A stretch of DNA of 64,000 nucleotides. Origin: Pseudomonas sp. 7SR1 (GTDB taxonomy: Bacteria > Pseudomonadota > Gammaproteobacteria > Pseudomonadales > Pseudomonadaceae). Position 1 is the first letter of the stretch; each line of letters opens with the position of its first letter. The translations under genes were made by a program, and so were the position numbers. The stretch covers positions 4,107,001 to 4,171,000 of the forward strand of contig NZ_LT707064.1 in the NCBI RefSeq assembly GCF_900156465.1, given 5' to 3'. Of the stretch, positions 36,601 to 44,200 are shown piece by piece. The notes below the pieces were generated by a model. That model was not told the origin of the DNA, ran no database searches, and was given only the letters and a program-made list of their open reading frames with translations.

Positions 36601-39600
36601 CAGGTTGCCCACCACCCGCGCCAGTTCTGCCACGGTGGGATGGCTGAACAGTTCGCGCAACATCAGCTCGCCGCCCAGCTGTTGGCGCACCCGAGCCACC
36701 AGTTGCGCCGCCAGCAGGGAATGCCCGCCGAGTTCGAAGAAACTGTCGCTGCGGCCGACGCGCTCCAGGCCCAGCAGCTCCTGGAAAATCTGTGCCAGGG
36801 CCTTTTCAGTGGCCCCCTCGGGGGCGACGTAGCCGCGATCGGACATGGCGTCCAGGTCCGGTGCCGGCAAGGCATCCTGGTCCAGTTTGCCGTTGGCGGT
36901 GAGCGGGTAGGCGTGCAGGCTGACGAAGGCCGTCGGGATCATGTAGTCGGGCAGGGTGGCCCCCAGCTGCTTGCGCAGGGCGGCCACTTCCAGCACCGCC
37001 CCGGGACGGGGGATCAGATAGGCGATCAGGCGTTTGCCCTGGCTGGCGTCTTCACGCGCCAGCACCCGGGCTTCGCGCACGCCGTCGCAGGCCAGCAGCT
37101 TGGCTTCGATCTCGCCCAGTTCGATGCGGAAACCGCGGATTTTCACCTGGGCGTCCATCCGGCCCAGATGCACGATCTCACCGTTGTCCAGCAGTTTGCC
37201 CAGGTCCCCGGAGCGGTACAGCCGCTCGCCGGGACGGAACGGATCGGCAATGAAGCGTTCGGCGGTCAGTGCCGGACGGTTCAGGTAGCCCCGGCCCACG
37301 CCCAGCCCGCCGACACAGATTTCCCCGGCCACTCCCAGCGGCAGCAAGCGCTGACGGGCGTCGAGCACATAGGCCACGGTGGTGGGGATCGGCCGGCCGA
37401 CGTTGGAAATGCCGGCGGCGATGTCCGCCGCGCCGATGGCCTTGTAGGTCACGTGGACGCAAGTCTCGGTGATGCCATACATGTTCACCAGGGCCACGTG
37501 GCCGAAGGCGCGGTGGAAGGCGTCGAGCTTGCCCAGCTCCAGGCTCTCGCCACCGAAGATCACATAGCGCAGCCGTTCCAGGCGCACGTGCGCGGCTGCC
37601 AGCGCCGCGGCGCTGAGCTGATGGAACGCCGAAGGCGTCTGGTTCAGGACGCTGACCTGTTCGCTTTCGAGGAAGCCCAGCAACGCTTGGGGATCACGGC
37701 GCAGGGCGTCGGGTACCAGGGTCAGGCGCGCACCGAAGAGCAGCGCGCCGAAGATTTCCCAGACCGAGAAGTCGAAGGCGTTGGAGTGGAACAGCGACCA
37801 GACGTCGTCGGCGCTGAACTGGAAGTCCGGGCGATTGGTGTGCAGCAGGCGCACCACATTGCGGTGTTCGAGCAGCGCGCCCTTGGGCTCGCCAGTGGAG
37901 CCCGAGGTATAGATCACATAGCAGAGGTGGTCCGGGGCATTGACACAAGGCGGGTTGGCGCTGCTGGCGCCGTTGTCCGGGTTGGCTTCGAAGGCCTCGA
38001 TGCCCAATGCCTGCAACGTCGGCGCCATGTCCGGGCGAGCGATGGCCTTGCGCGTGCCGCTGTCGCGCAGCACATAGGCGATGCGATCCTGGGGCGAGGC
38101 CGGGTCGATGGGTACATAGGCACCGCCGGCCTTGAGCACTGCCAGGGTGGCGACGATCATCTGCACCGAGCGATCCAGCGCGATGGCCACCGGTTCCTGC
38201 GGTTGCACGCCCGCGGCGCGCAAGTGGTGGGCGAGGCGGTTGGCCTGCTCGTTGAGCTGGCGATAGCTCAGGCGTTCCTGGCCCAGGTTGACGGCGATGC
38301 GCTCCGGGTGCTGGCGCGCCTGGTCCTCGAAAATCTGCTGCAGGGTCAGGGTGTCGGGCCAGGCCGCTTCGCTGTCGTTGAAGTCGATGATCTGCCGCTG
38401 CCGCTCGGTGGCGTCCAGCAGGTTGACGTCATCGATGCACTGCCCGGCGTCCTCGACGAAGGCTTGCAGCAGGCGCACGTAGTGACGCATCAGTTGTTCG
38501 ATGAAGCCGGCGTCGAAGAACTGCGCGTTGTACACCAGATGCCCGGACCACTGCTGCTCGCCGGCCGAAATCAGCAGGTGCAGGTCGTTCTTGCCATAGC
38601 CCAGGTTGGTTTCCAGGGTATTGACCGCCAGGCCGGCGACCAGGGCACCGGTATCGGTGCTGCGCTGGAAATTGAAGAGCACATCGAACAACGCGGTGCG
38701 GCTCATGTCCTTGGCCGGGTTGAGGGCCAGCACCAATTGGTCGAACTGCATGTGGCGATGGCGCAGGCCCTGGTTCAGGTTGTCGGCGGTCTGCTCCCAG
38801 AGTTCCTGCAAGGTGGTATCGCTGGCGCAGAGACCGCGCATCACCAGCAGGTTGTCCAGCGGCCCGACCACATCGCGCAAGGCCGGTTCTCGGCAAGCGG
38901 CCGTGGTGCCGACCACCAGTTCGTCGTGTCCGGCGTAGCGTCGCAGCAGGGCGGTGAAGGCGCTCAGGGCCAGGCTGTCGGCGCTGACGCCGGTTTCCCG
39001 GGCCAAGGCTTCGAGGCGACGTGCCAAGGCCGCTTCGATGGTGAAGTCATGGGTCGCCTCGGCGAACACATGCACGGCCATCCGCGGACGATTCAACGGC
39101 AGTTCCAGGGCCTGCAGCTTGCCCCGCAGTTGATAGGCCCAGTAGGCCCGCAGGTTCTCCGTGAGCGCCGCCGGCAACTGCCGCTGCCAGGCGGCGAAGT
39201 CGCCGTAGGTCAGGGACAGGGGCGGCAGTTCGGCGCTGCGTCCGGCGCAGGCGGCTTCATAGAGAGCCAGCAGGTCGCGCTTGAGCAGTTGCATGGAGGT
39301 ACGGTCGGCCAGCAGGTGGTGCACGGCGATCGCCAGGACGGCGTTGTGTTCGTCCCCTTGTACCAGGCAGGCACGTACCAGGCTGCCACCGTTCATGGTC
39401 AATGGCCGGCGGGTCTCGGCCAGGGCCAGGGTCGCCAGGTTGTCCGGCTGGCCCTGGATCACTTCCAGGGGCTGGCTCGCCGGCCCGTCGAAGCATTGCC
39501 AGGCGCTGGCGCCATCGTCACTCGACACCCGGCAGCGCAGGATCGCATGGCGGGCGAGCAACCCGTCGAGGGCGGTTTGCAAGGCCGGCTGGTGCAACTC

Positions 39601-41217
39601 GCCGGCCAGTTCCAGCAGCAGGGGAATGTTGTGATAGACCGGGTTGGCTTCGTACAGGTAACCGTTCTCGAAGGTGTCGACGAACCAGAGCCGTTCCTGG
39701 TGATAGGACAAGGGCATTCGCTGTGGCATGGGCGCCTGGGCGACGACATCGGGCAGGGCCAGCGCCGGATCCAGCTGCAACGCACCGATACGGGTGTCCG
39801 GGGCTTCGGTGAAACAGCGCAGCAGGCGTTCGAAACGGTTGGCCAGGCGTTCGACGGTGCTGGCATCGAACAGCGCGGTGGAATACGACAGGCTGCAGGA
39901 CAGGCTCGGGCCGCCCTCGTCGATGTGCAAGGACAGGTCGTGCTGGGTGTTGTCCTTGCGTGACGGCAGGAACTCCAGGTCCACCCCCGGCAGGTGCAAC
40001 TGGCCGCCGGCGCCCCCTGCGTTGGTGTAGAGCATGGTCTGGAACACCGGGCTGTGGCTGGCACTGCGCGGCGGCTTGAGGGCTTCGACCACCAGCTCGA
40101 ACGGTGTGTCCTGGCGGCTGGAGGCGTCCAGCATCGTCTGCTTGACCTGCTGCAGCACCTGGTCGAGGGTCGGGTTGGCTTCCAGGCGGATGCGCAAGGC
40201 CAGGGTATTGACGAAGAAGCCGATCAGCGATTGCACATCCTGGCGGTCGCGGTTGGCGGCAACGGTGCCGATCACCAGGTCCTGCTGGCCGCTGATGCGC
40301 GCCAACAGGACTGCCCAGGCCGCCATCAGGGTCATGAATGGCGTCGCGGCGCGCGACTGGGCGAACTGCACGATGGCGCTGGACAGCGAGACCGGCAGGT
40401 CGAAACCCAGGGTTTCGCCACGGTAGCTCTGCACCGCCGGGCGCGGCCGATCGGTGGGGAGCGAGAGCAGGGCCGGGGCGCCGGCCAGCTGGGCGCGCCA
40501 GAACTCCACCTGCTGGTCGAGACGCTCGCCCTCCAGGTGTTGGCGTTGCCAGGCGGCGTAGTCGGCGTATTGCAGGTCCAGGGGCGGTAGCGGATCGGCC
40601 TGTCCAGCGCTGAACGCGCCATAGAGCGCGGCGAATTCCTTGACCAGGATGCCGATGGACCAACCGTCGGAAATGATGTGGTGCTGGGTGATCAGCAACC
40701 GGTGCTCAGCGTCGCCCAGGCGCAGCAGGCTGCCACGGATCAGCGGTCCATGCAGCAGGTCGAACGGTTGCGCCGCTTCGTCTTCGGCCAGGCGTTGTGC
40801 CTCGCGTCCGGCTTCGTCCGCGGGCAGGTGGCTGAGGTCATGTTCGGCCAGGGCGAAGCCGCAATCGGCCGGGGCGATGACCTGCACCGGCTGTTCGCCG
40901 TCGCGACGAAAGGTGGTGCGCAGGCTTTCATGCCGCGCCACGAGACGGTCGAGGGCGGCCTTGAGGGCGGTCCGGTCGAGAGCGCCGCGCAGGACCAGCA
41001 CGGCGGGTATGTGGTAGGCGGCGCTGGCCGTCGGGTCCAGTTGGTCGAGGAACCAGAGCCGCTGCTGGGCGAAAGACAGCGCCAGGGGAGCGTCGCGATC
41101 CGCGCCGGGAATGGCTTCATGAGCCGTTTCGATGACCCGTGTGGCGCCGCGTTGCTTGAGCAGACGCAGGAGTGCGGCACGTTTCAACTGGTCGAGACTA
41201 TCGTTATGTTCGTTCAA
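27628..41217 (-). CDS. Lipopeptide NRPS 2: C-C-A(Thr)-T, C-A(Thr)-T, C/E-A(Asp)-T, C-T-TE
   Basis: A 4529-residue synthetase for residues 6-9 of a syringomycin-class lipopeptide. An N-terminal docking helix (LKRAALLRLLKQR) leads into two consecutive C domains (HHIISDG near 180; HHLLADR near 635). A6 (YTSGSTG near 1105) and A7 (near 2172) both read DFWNIGMVHK, Thr. Before A8 is a dual C/E-type domain (HHLLQSEGD near 2672, HHLVSDN near 2795). A8 (near 3265) reads DMKDLGMVDK and is almost identical to A3 of NRPS 1. The last module has C (HHIVSDG near 3850), T (GGIS near 4213) and TE (GWSAGG near 4343) but no A domain, as in SyrE module 9, whose residue comes from SyrB1/SyrC. The start is TTG, 3 bp after the NRPS 1 stop. 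Thanamycin ThaB is the closest system I recall. Confidence 0.93.
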   Translation of the reverse strand: MNEHNDSLDQLKRAALLRLLKQRGATRVIETAHEAIPGADRDAPLALSFAQQRLWFLDQLDPTASAAYHIPAVLVLRGALDRTALKAALDRLVARHESLRTTFRRDGEQPVQVIAPADCGFALAEHDLSHLPADEAGREAQRLAEDEAAQPFDLLHGPLIRGSLLRLGDAEHRLLITQHHIISDGWSIGILVKEFAALYGAFSAGQADPLPPLDLQYADYAAWQRQHLEGERLDQQVEFWRAQLAGAPALLSLPTDRPRPAVQSYRGETLGFDLPVSLSSAIVQFAQSRAATPFMTLMAAWAVLLARISGQQDLVIGTVAANRDRQDVQSLIGFFVNTLALRIRLEANPTLDQVLQQVKQTMLDASSRQDTPFELVVEALKPPRSASHSPVFQTMLYTNAGGAGGQLHLPGVDLEFLPSRKDNTQHDLSLHIDEGGPSLSCSLSYSTALFDASTVERLANRFERLLRCFTEAPDTRIGALQLDPALALPDVVAQAPMPQRMPLSYHQERLWFVDTFENGYLYEANPVYHNIPLLLELAGELHQPALQTALDGLLARHAILRCRVSSDDGASAWQCFDGPASQPLEVIQGQPDNLATLALAETRRPLTMNGGSLVRACLVQGDEHNAVLAIAVHHLLADRTSMQLLKRDLLALYEAACAGRSAELPPLSLTYGDFAAWQRQLPAALTENLRAYWAYQLRGKLQALELPLNRPRMAVHVFAEATHDFTIEAALARRLEALARETGVSADSLALSAFTALLRRYAGHDELVVGTTAACREPALRDVVGPLDNLLVMRGLCASDTTLQELWEQTADNLNQGLRHRHMQFDQLVLALNPAKDMSRTALFDVLFNFQRSTDTGALVAGLAVNTLETNLGYGKNDLHLLISAGEQQWSGHLVYNAQFFDAGFIEQLMRHYVRLLQAFVEDAGQCIDDVNLLDATERQRQIIDFNDSEAAWPDTLTLQQIFEDQARQHPERIAVNLGQERLSYRQLNEQANRLAHHLRAAGVQPQEPVAIALDRSVQMIVATLAVLKAGGAYVPIDPASPQDRIAYVLRDSGTRKAIARPDMAPTLQALGIEAFEANPDNGASSANPPCVNAPDHLCYVIYTSGSTGEPKGALLEHRNVVRLLHTNRPDFQFSADDVWSLFHSNAFDFSVWEIFGALLFGARLTLVPDALRRDPQALLGFLESEQVSVLNQTPSAFHQLSAAALAAAHVRLERLRYVIFGGESLELGKLDAFHRAFGHVALVNMYGITETCVHVTYKAIGAADIAAGISNVGRPIPTTVAYVLDARQRLLPLGVAGEICVGGLGVGRGYLNRPALTAERFIADPFRPGERLYRSGDLGKLLDNGEIVHLGRMDAQVKIRGFRIELGEIEAKLLACDGVREARVLAREDASQGKRLIAYLIPRPGAVLEVAALRKQLGATLPDYMIPTAFVSLHAYPLTANGKLDQDALPAPDLDAMSDRGYVAPEGATEKALAQIFQELLGLERVGRSDSFFELGGHSLLAAQLVARVRQQLGGELMLRELFSHPTVAELARVVGNLQSSAIEPLEPADRNAPLALSFAQQRLWFLDQLDAGAGSAYHMPAALLLRGHLDRVALKAALDRLVARHESLRTTFERHGEQPVQIIAPADCGFALAEQDLSALPYEQASLSASRIGNSEALAPFDLSQGPLIRGRLLRLADDEHILLITQHHIISDGWSVGILVRELAALYRAFSQQQPDPLPALPIQYADYAAWQHRALSGERLARQADFWRDHLAGAPALLSLPTDRPRPATQSYRGGDVPVQIPAALRQRLEHFCQAHDVTLFMALLSAWSVLMARLGNERDVVIGVPTANRGRTETEQLIGFFVNTLALRVDLTQNPSVTQLLAQIRQTTLAAHEHQDIPFEQVIEAVQPPRSLSHNPLCQVALSLDNTPGGTELSLPGLTLMPVAQAHETSQFDLMLTLGNDGGTLAGVIEYASDLFDRGTVERFAQHFQILLAAMVEDVEQPVLGLPLLSPAQRQASPAVLPPKAVFAPGLLVHQRFEAFASAQPRDIALVFGEQELSYQALNRRANRIARQLLAQGVRPDDRVAILARRGVEMVCAVLAVLKAGAAYVPLDPAYPAERLAYLLDDSAPVALLAQPDCLDALPAHRVPWVSLDDYVPAADLADDSLDVNPLADDLGLTSRHLAYVIYTSGSTGLPKGVLVEHGNVARLFDATAELFSFGSDDVWTLFHSFAFDFSVWEIWGALSYGGKLVVVPSEIARSPDDFYALVCQHQVSVLNQTPSAFRQFIEARERSDREHSLREVIFGGEALDFRSLRPWTARTALTRTRLVNMYGITEITVHATYYPVSQDEIDAGAPSLIGPPLPDLCLRILDDYGQPAPVGVDGEIYIGGAGVARHYLNRDELNAQRFIADPFASEPGARLYRTGDIARYRADGGVVYVGRNDSQIKIRGFRIELGEIQAQLLACAEVREALVTVREDQPGDKRLVAYLIAHDGVVPESSALRSQLASVLAEHMLPSAFVTLTAWPLTTNGKLDRNALPAPDASATASQHYEAPLGPVENTLASAWQELLGVERVGRHDHFFELGGHSFLVISLIERLRQAGLQLDVRTVFSAPTLKAMAAVLAGGDNARRAVPENLIPAGCTAIEPQMLPLVTLSQGEIEQIVADVPGGAGNVQDIYPLSSLQEGILFHHLLQSEGDAYLMRTVVTFARRQLLDNFLAAVQVVIDRHDILRTALRWQGLPQPVQVVHRQARLPVVALECAPGEDALQVLRDHTDTHHLRLDLQRAPLIAAYIIHDEPGDQWLLALLDHHLVSDNVTLRLIMLEIQAVLAGQADSLPPSQPYRNFIAQAASVSQAEHEAYFRRLLADVDSTTAPYGVLDVRGNGAGIKRAVRPLGDELSARVHRTARQQGVPTSVLFHAAWGLVVAATSGRDDGIFGTVLSGRSQGTAGADHALGMFINTLPMRIRLQQHTVSDIVRDAYQQLSELLTHEQASLALAQRCSAVDASLPLFTVILNCRHGDLVNASGENVEDMGEQEGMHFIASETRTNYPIEIAVANVGNGFSLTAQSITGIDPHRIAAYLAQAVAALVQALEQTPERLASSLDVLPDDERQLLLRDFNRTATDFGPAQPIHTLFETQVRLAPDAVALVCEDRQLTYRQLNRRANHLARQLLALGVQPDQRVAICAERSLDMIVGLLGVLKAGAAYVPIDPAHPADRMAFMLQDSQPLAVLTQSALSLPTGDLPCLLLDTDASLHAAHDVAFDVNPRIAGLTPQHLAYVIYTSGSTGQSKGVMVEHRSVFNFWQVMRRTTHQHCPAPATVALNAGFFFDMSIKGIAQLFCGHRLVIIPQLIRASGHELLDFLEQHQVHAFDSTPSQLDTLLAAGLLERQRYQPVSVLLGGEAINSATWEKLRNCRNIRFYNMYGPTECTVDATLDLIRDLGDRPSIGRPFANVQVHVLDARGEPTPLGVAGEIHIGGIGVARGYLNRPELSAERFIADPFSDQPDARLYKTGDLGRWLADGTLEYLGRNDFQVKIRGFRIELGEIESALLACPGIREAVVIAREDSQGDTDNKRLVAYVCGEPVPVEQLRSALLDSLPEYMVPSAFVHLDALPLTANGKLDRRALPAPGAEALASQAYEAPQGETEIAIAEIWKGLLHLDQVGRHDGFLELGGHSLLAVQLLSRLRRKLGARISLRELFEAPTVRGLAALVNAASSSESASIPLANRSGRLPLSFSQQRLWFLDHLDHAAGAAYHLPLALRLKGPLDKSALQATLDRLVARHETLRTRFELVDGEPVQKIAPADYRFQLEQQDLRSLPADERSATLERLGQVNATQLFDLNRGPLMRGHLVQLADEEHVLFMTLHHIVSDGWSNSVLAREVSALYSAFSQGHKDPLPPLALQYVDYAAWQRKSLEGPALQAQIDFWRQHLEGAPALLNLPLDRPRPAIQSYAGGIVECAFTPALSAQLRAFSQARGTTLFMVLLGGWAVLMSHLSGQHDVVVGTPVANRQRPELEALIGFFANTLALRVDTGRDSRVENLLERIKQQTLAAYSHQDLPFEQVVSALQPTRSMSHSPLFQVMLSLDNTPPSPLQLPGLDVQTLESPHNTTQFDLSLSLIDNGERIGGSLQYANDLFDRVTVQNIAGLFATVLEQLVADPRQSLGQLLDNLPMLVRSASATQQPESLADSPVQALPYEAPQGDTEIAIAALWQDLFKLEQVSRHDDFFSLGGISLMAVQMASRLRKVLGKPIAVRDLFVEPTIAGFARTLDGQARPGAHGNLVPIRRTGSQRPLFLVHPLGGEVQYARDLASALDPQMPVYGLAASGLVAGEAPLSDVGAMATRYLAAIRQVQPQGPYRIAGWSAGGLIAYEMARQLQAGGEALEFLGIIDASARPDPVPAPAVSEAQFLMAWLPEQIDPDLSRQLTALAENCAIEAMLALCTANRLLPEELPHDIDAGLLRTHLAVAYATRQAIGAYVSLPSPLKVSLFTASDQQRSDPTLGWRALLQDRVSVTALPGTHNTVVKAPHVTGLGEAISRELRTAMAS
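30627..32070 (-). repeat. 1.44-kb A-domain repeat, copy in module 8
   Basis: Nearly identical to 48231-49674 at a constant offset of 17,604 bp, with only scattered substitutions. It covers the end of the C/E domain and almost all of A8. The T region beyond (about 30240-30480) also matches 47870-48100, with a changed offset. Confidence 0.85.
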
Positions 41218-41232
41218 TTTTTAAGCATCCTT
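41215..41232 (-). promoter_or_regulatory. TTG start of NRPS 2 with its ribosome site
   Basis: No ATG or GTG in frame precedes the conserved N-terminus. TTG 41217 lies 10 bases after AAGGA (41228-41232), which is inside the 3' end of NRPS 1. The two genes are 3 bp apart, so a weak TTG start coupled to upstream termination may set the NRPS 1:NRPS 2 ratio. Confidence 0.65.
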
Positions 41233-44200
41233 GGAGACGATAGCGAGCAGTTCGCTTTCAGACAGCGAAGCCATTTCTTGTTGCAGGTCCATCAATTCAT
41301 CCGACTCGAACTGCGCCAGTTGCAGGGTGGTGATCAGGTCGGCCAATGCCAGCAGCGACGGGTGCTCGAACACACTCCGCAGCGGCACCTCGACGGCGAA
41401 GGTCTCCCGTGCCCGCAGCGTGACTTGCACGGCCAGCAGCGAATGACCGCCGAGCTCGAAGAAGTCGTCGTGCCGGCCGATCCGCTCCAGGCCCAGCAGG
41501 TCGGCCCAGATCTGCGCCAGCAGCTCTTCGGTCTCGCCGTTGGGCGCTTCGTACTGGCGCAAGGCAAAGTCTTCGCTGCGCGGCGCGGGCAGGGCCCGGC
41601 GGTCCAGCTTGCCGTTGGGGCTCAACGGCAACCGCTCCACCACCACGAACGCCGCCGGGACCATGTAGTCCGGCAGTTGCGACGTCAGGTATGGCCGCAG
41701 GGTGCTGCTGGCGTTGCGACCGGCCAGGTGCGGCTCGACACTCAGGTACGCCACCAGGCGCATCGCCCCAGGCGTGTCCTCCCGGGCGATGACCGCGGCT
41801 TCGCGCACCCCCGGCAGGGTCAGCATCAGGGCTTCGATTTCACCCGGTTCGATACGGAAACCACGGATCTTCACCTGCTGGTCGTTGCGTCCGAGGAATT
41901 CGAGCACACCGTCGGCGCGCAGCCGCACCAGGTCGCCGGTGCGGTACATCCGCGCCTCGTCGCCAGGGCAAAACGGATCGGCGAGGAAGTGTTCGGCGTT
42001 CAGCTGGGCACGGTCCAGGTAGCCTCGCGCGACACCCGCGCCCCCGACGTACAGCTCACCCGGCACGCCGAGGGGCACCGGTTGGCGCTGCTCGTCGAGC
42101 ACGTACAGGCGGCTGTTGGGGATGGCGCGGCCGATCGGCACGGTGCCCCGGTCCTCGGCAGTGCAGCGATGTACCGTGGCCCAGACGGTGGCTTCGGTTG
42201 GGCCGTATTCGTTGTACAGGGCGATGGCCGGCTCCAGCCCGGCGCACTCCTGCACCAGTTGCGCCGGGCAGGCCTCGCCGGCAACGATCATTTCCCGCAG
42301 GTGGCCGTGGCCGTTACCGCTGGCAAGGCTCGTCAGTACCAGGCGGCCCAGGGACGGCACGCACAGCAACGAGGTGACGGCCTGCTGGTCGATGAAGCGG
42401 GCGATGGCCTCGGGGTCGCGTGCGGTCTCGGCATCCGGGATGCACAAGGTGCCGCCGCCTACCAGGGTGCCGAAGATCCCGGCCACGGAGCTGTCGAAGG
42501 CAATCGAGGACAGCAACAGGAAGCGCTTGTCGATCGCCGGCCCGTACACCGCGCCCCGGGCCAGTGTCGAGGCCACCAGGTTGCGATGTTCGATCATCAC
42601 CCCCTTGGGCTTGCCGGTGGAGCCCGAGGTGTAGATCACATAGGCCAGGTGGGCCGGGGTCAGGCCCGAGCCGTCCAGTTGCGGATCGCGACTGTTGGCC
42701 TGGGCCGCCAGGGCCTGTTCGATGGCCAGGTAGCGGGTACCTTCCTGCAGCGTACCCACCGCCGTGCGTCCCACCGGATCGGCCAGTAGCAGGCGTGGCC
42801 GGGCGTCGTCGAGGATCGAGGCCAGGCGCTCGGCCGGGTAGGTCGGGTCCAGCGGCACGTAGGCGCCACCGGCCTTGAGGATCCCCAGCAGGCCCGTGAT
42901 CATGGACACACCGCGTTCGACGCAGATGGCGACCAGGTCCCCTGGCTGGACGCCTGCTGCCAGCAGGTGATGGGCCAGGCGATTGGCCTGGGCATTGAGC
43001 TCGGTGTAGCTGAGCTGCGTGCGGCTGTCGAGCAGTGCGCAGGCGTCCGGCGTCCGGCGCACCTGTTCTTCGAACAGTTGCTGGATGCACAGGTGCGTCG
43101 GGTAATCCACCCGGGTCTGGTTGAAGGTCTCCAGCAGCAGCGTGCGCTCCTTTGGAGGCAACACGTCCAGTTGCATGAGAGGGATCTGCGGCGTGTACAT
43201 CAGGGCCTGGGCCAGTTGTTCCAGGGCCCGTTGCATCAAGGCGCAGATACGCTGCGGGTCCACCACCCGGACGCTTTGCACGGTCAGCCCCAGGGCATCG
43301 CCGTAGTCGTTGACCGACAGGGTCAGCGGATAGTTGGTCCGTTCGGCGCTGTCGAGGATACGCATGCCCGGCCATTGCAACTGGCTGTCGTCGCGCTGGT
43401 GCCGGTAGTTGAGCAGGGTGGTGAACAACGGCAACGCACTGGGCACGCCGCTGCAACGCTGCGCCAGCGCCAGGGAGGCTTGCTCGTGGTCCAGCAGTTC
43501 CACCAGGTCGCGGTGGGTCGCCAGGACCTTCTCGTTGGCACCGCAACCGGTCAGGCACACCCGTACCGGCAAGGTGTTGATGAACACGCCCAGGGCCCGT
43601 TCGGCCCCCGCGGAGCCTTGCAGGCGTCCGGCGACCACCGTGCCGAATACCACATCGTCGCGCCCGGTGCAGCGGGCCAGCACCTGCGCCCAGGCAACGT
43701 GGAACAGGGTCGCCGGGGTAATGCCCCGTTCCCTGGCCTGGGCCCGGAGGCGCAGGTTGAGTTCGACGCTCAGTTGCACGCTGGCTTCTTCGATGTGATT
43801 GCCGTCGCCCTGCACTTCGAGCAGGTCGAAGGGCGCGGTAGGGGCATCGACGTCGGCCAGTCGCCGGGTGAAGTAGGCTTCGTGGACCTCGGCCGGGGTG
43901 GCCTGGGTCTGGGCGATGAAGTCGCGGTACGGCTGTGCGGCGCCCAGGCTTTCACTTTGTCCATGGAGGATCGCGTGGATCTCTTCCAGGACGATTTCCA
44001 GGGTCACATGGTCACTGGCCATGTGGTGGTTGAGCAGCGCCAGCAGCCAGCGTTCGGAGTGCGGATCCCGGGCAATGCAGGCACGCATCAACGGCGCCTG
44101 GCGCAGGTCCAGGCGCAGTTGCCGTGGATCGCTCAAGGCTTCGAGCTGGCCGAGCGGGTCCTGATGTCCGTTCAAGGTGACGCTGTGCACCGGCAACCGC

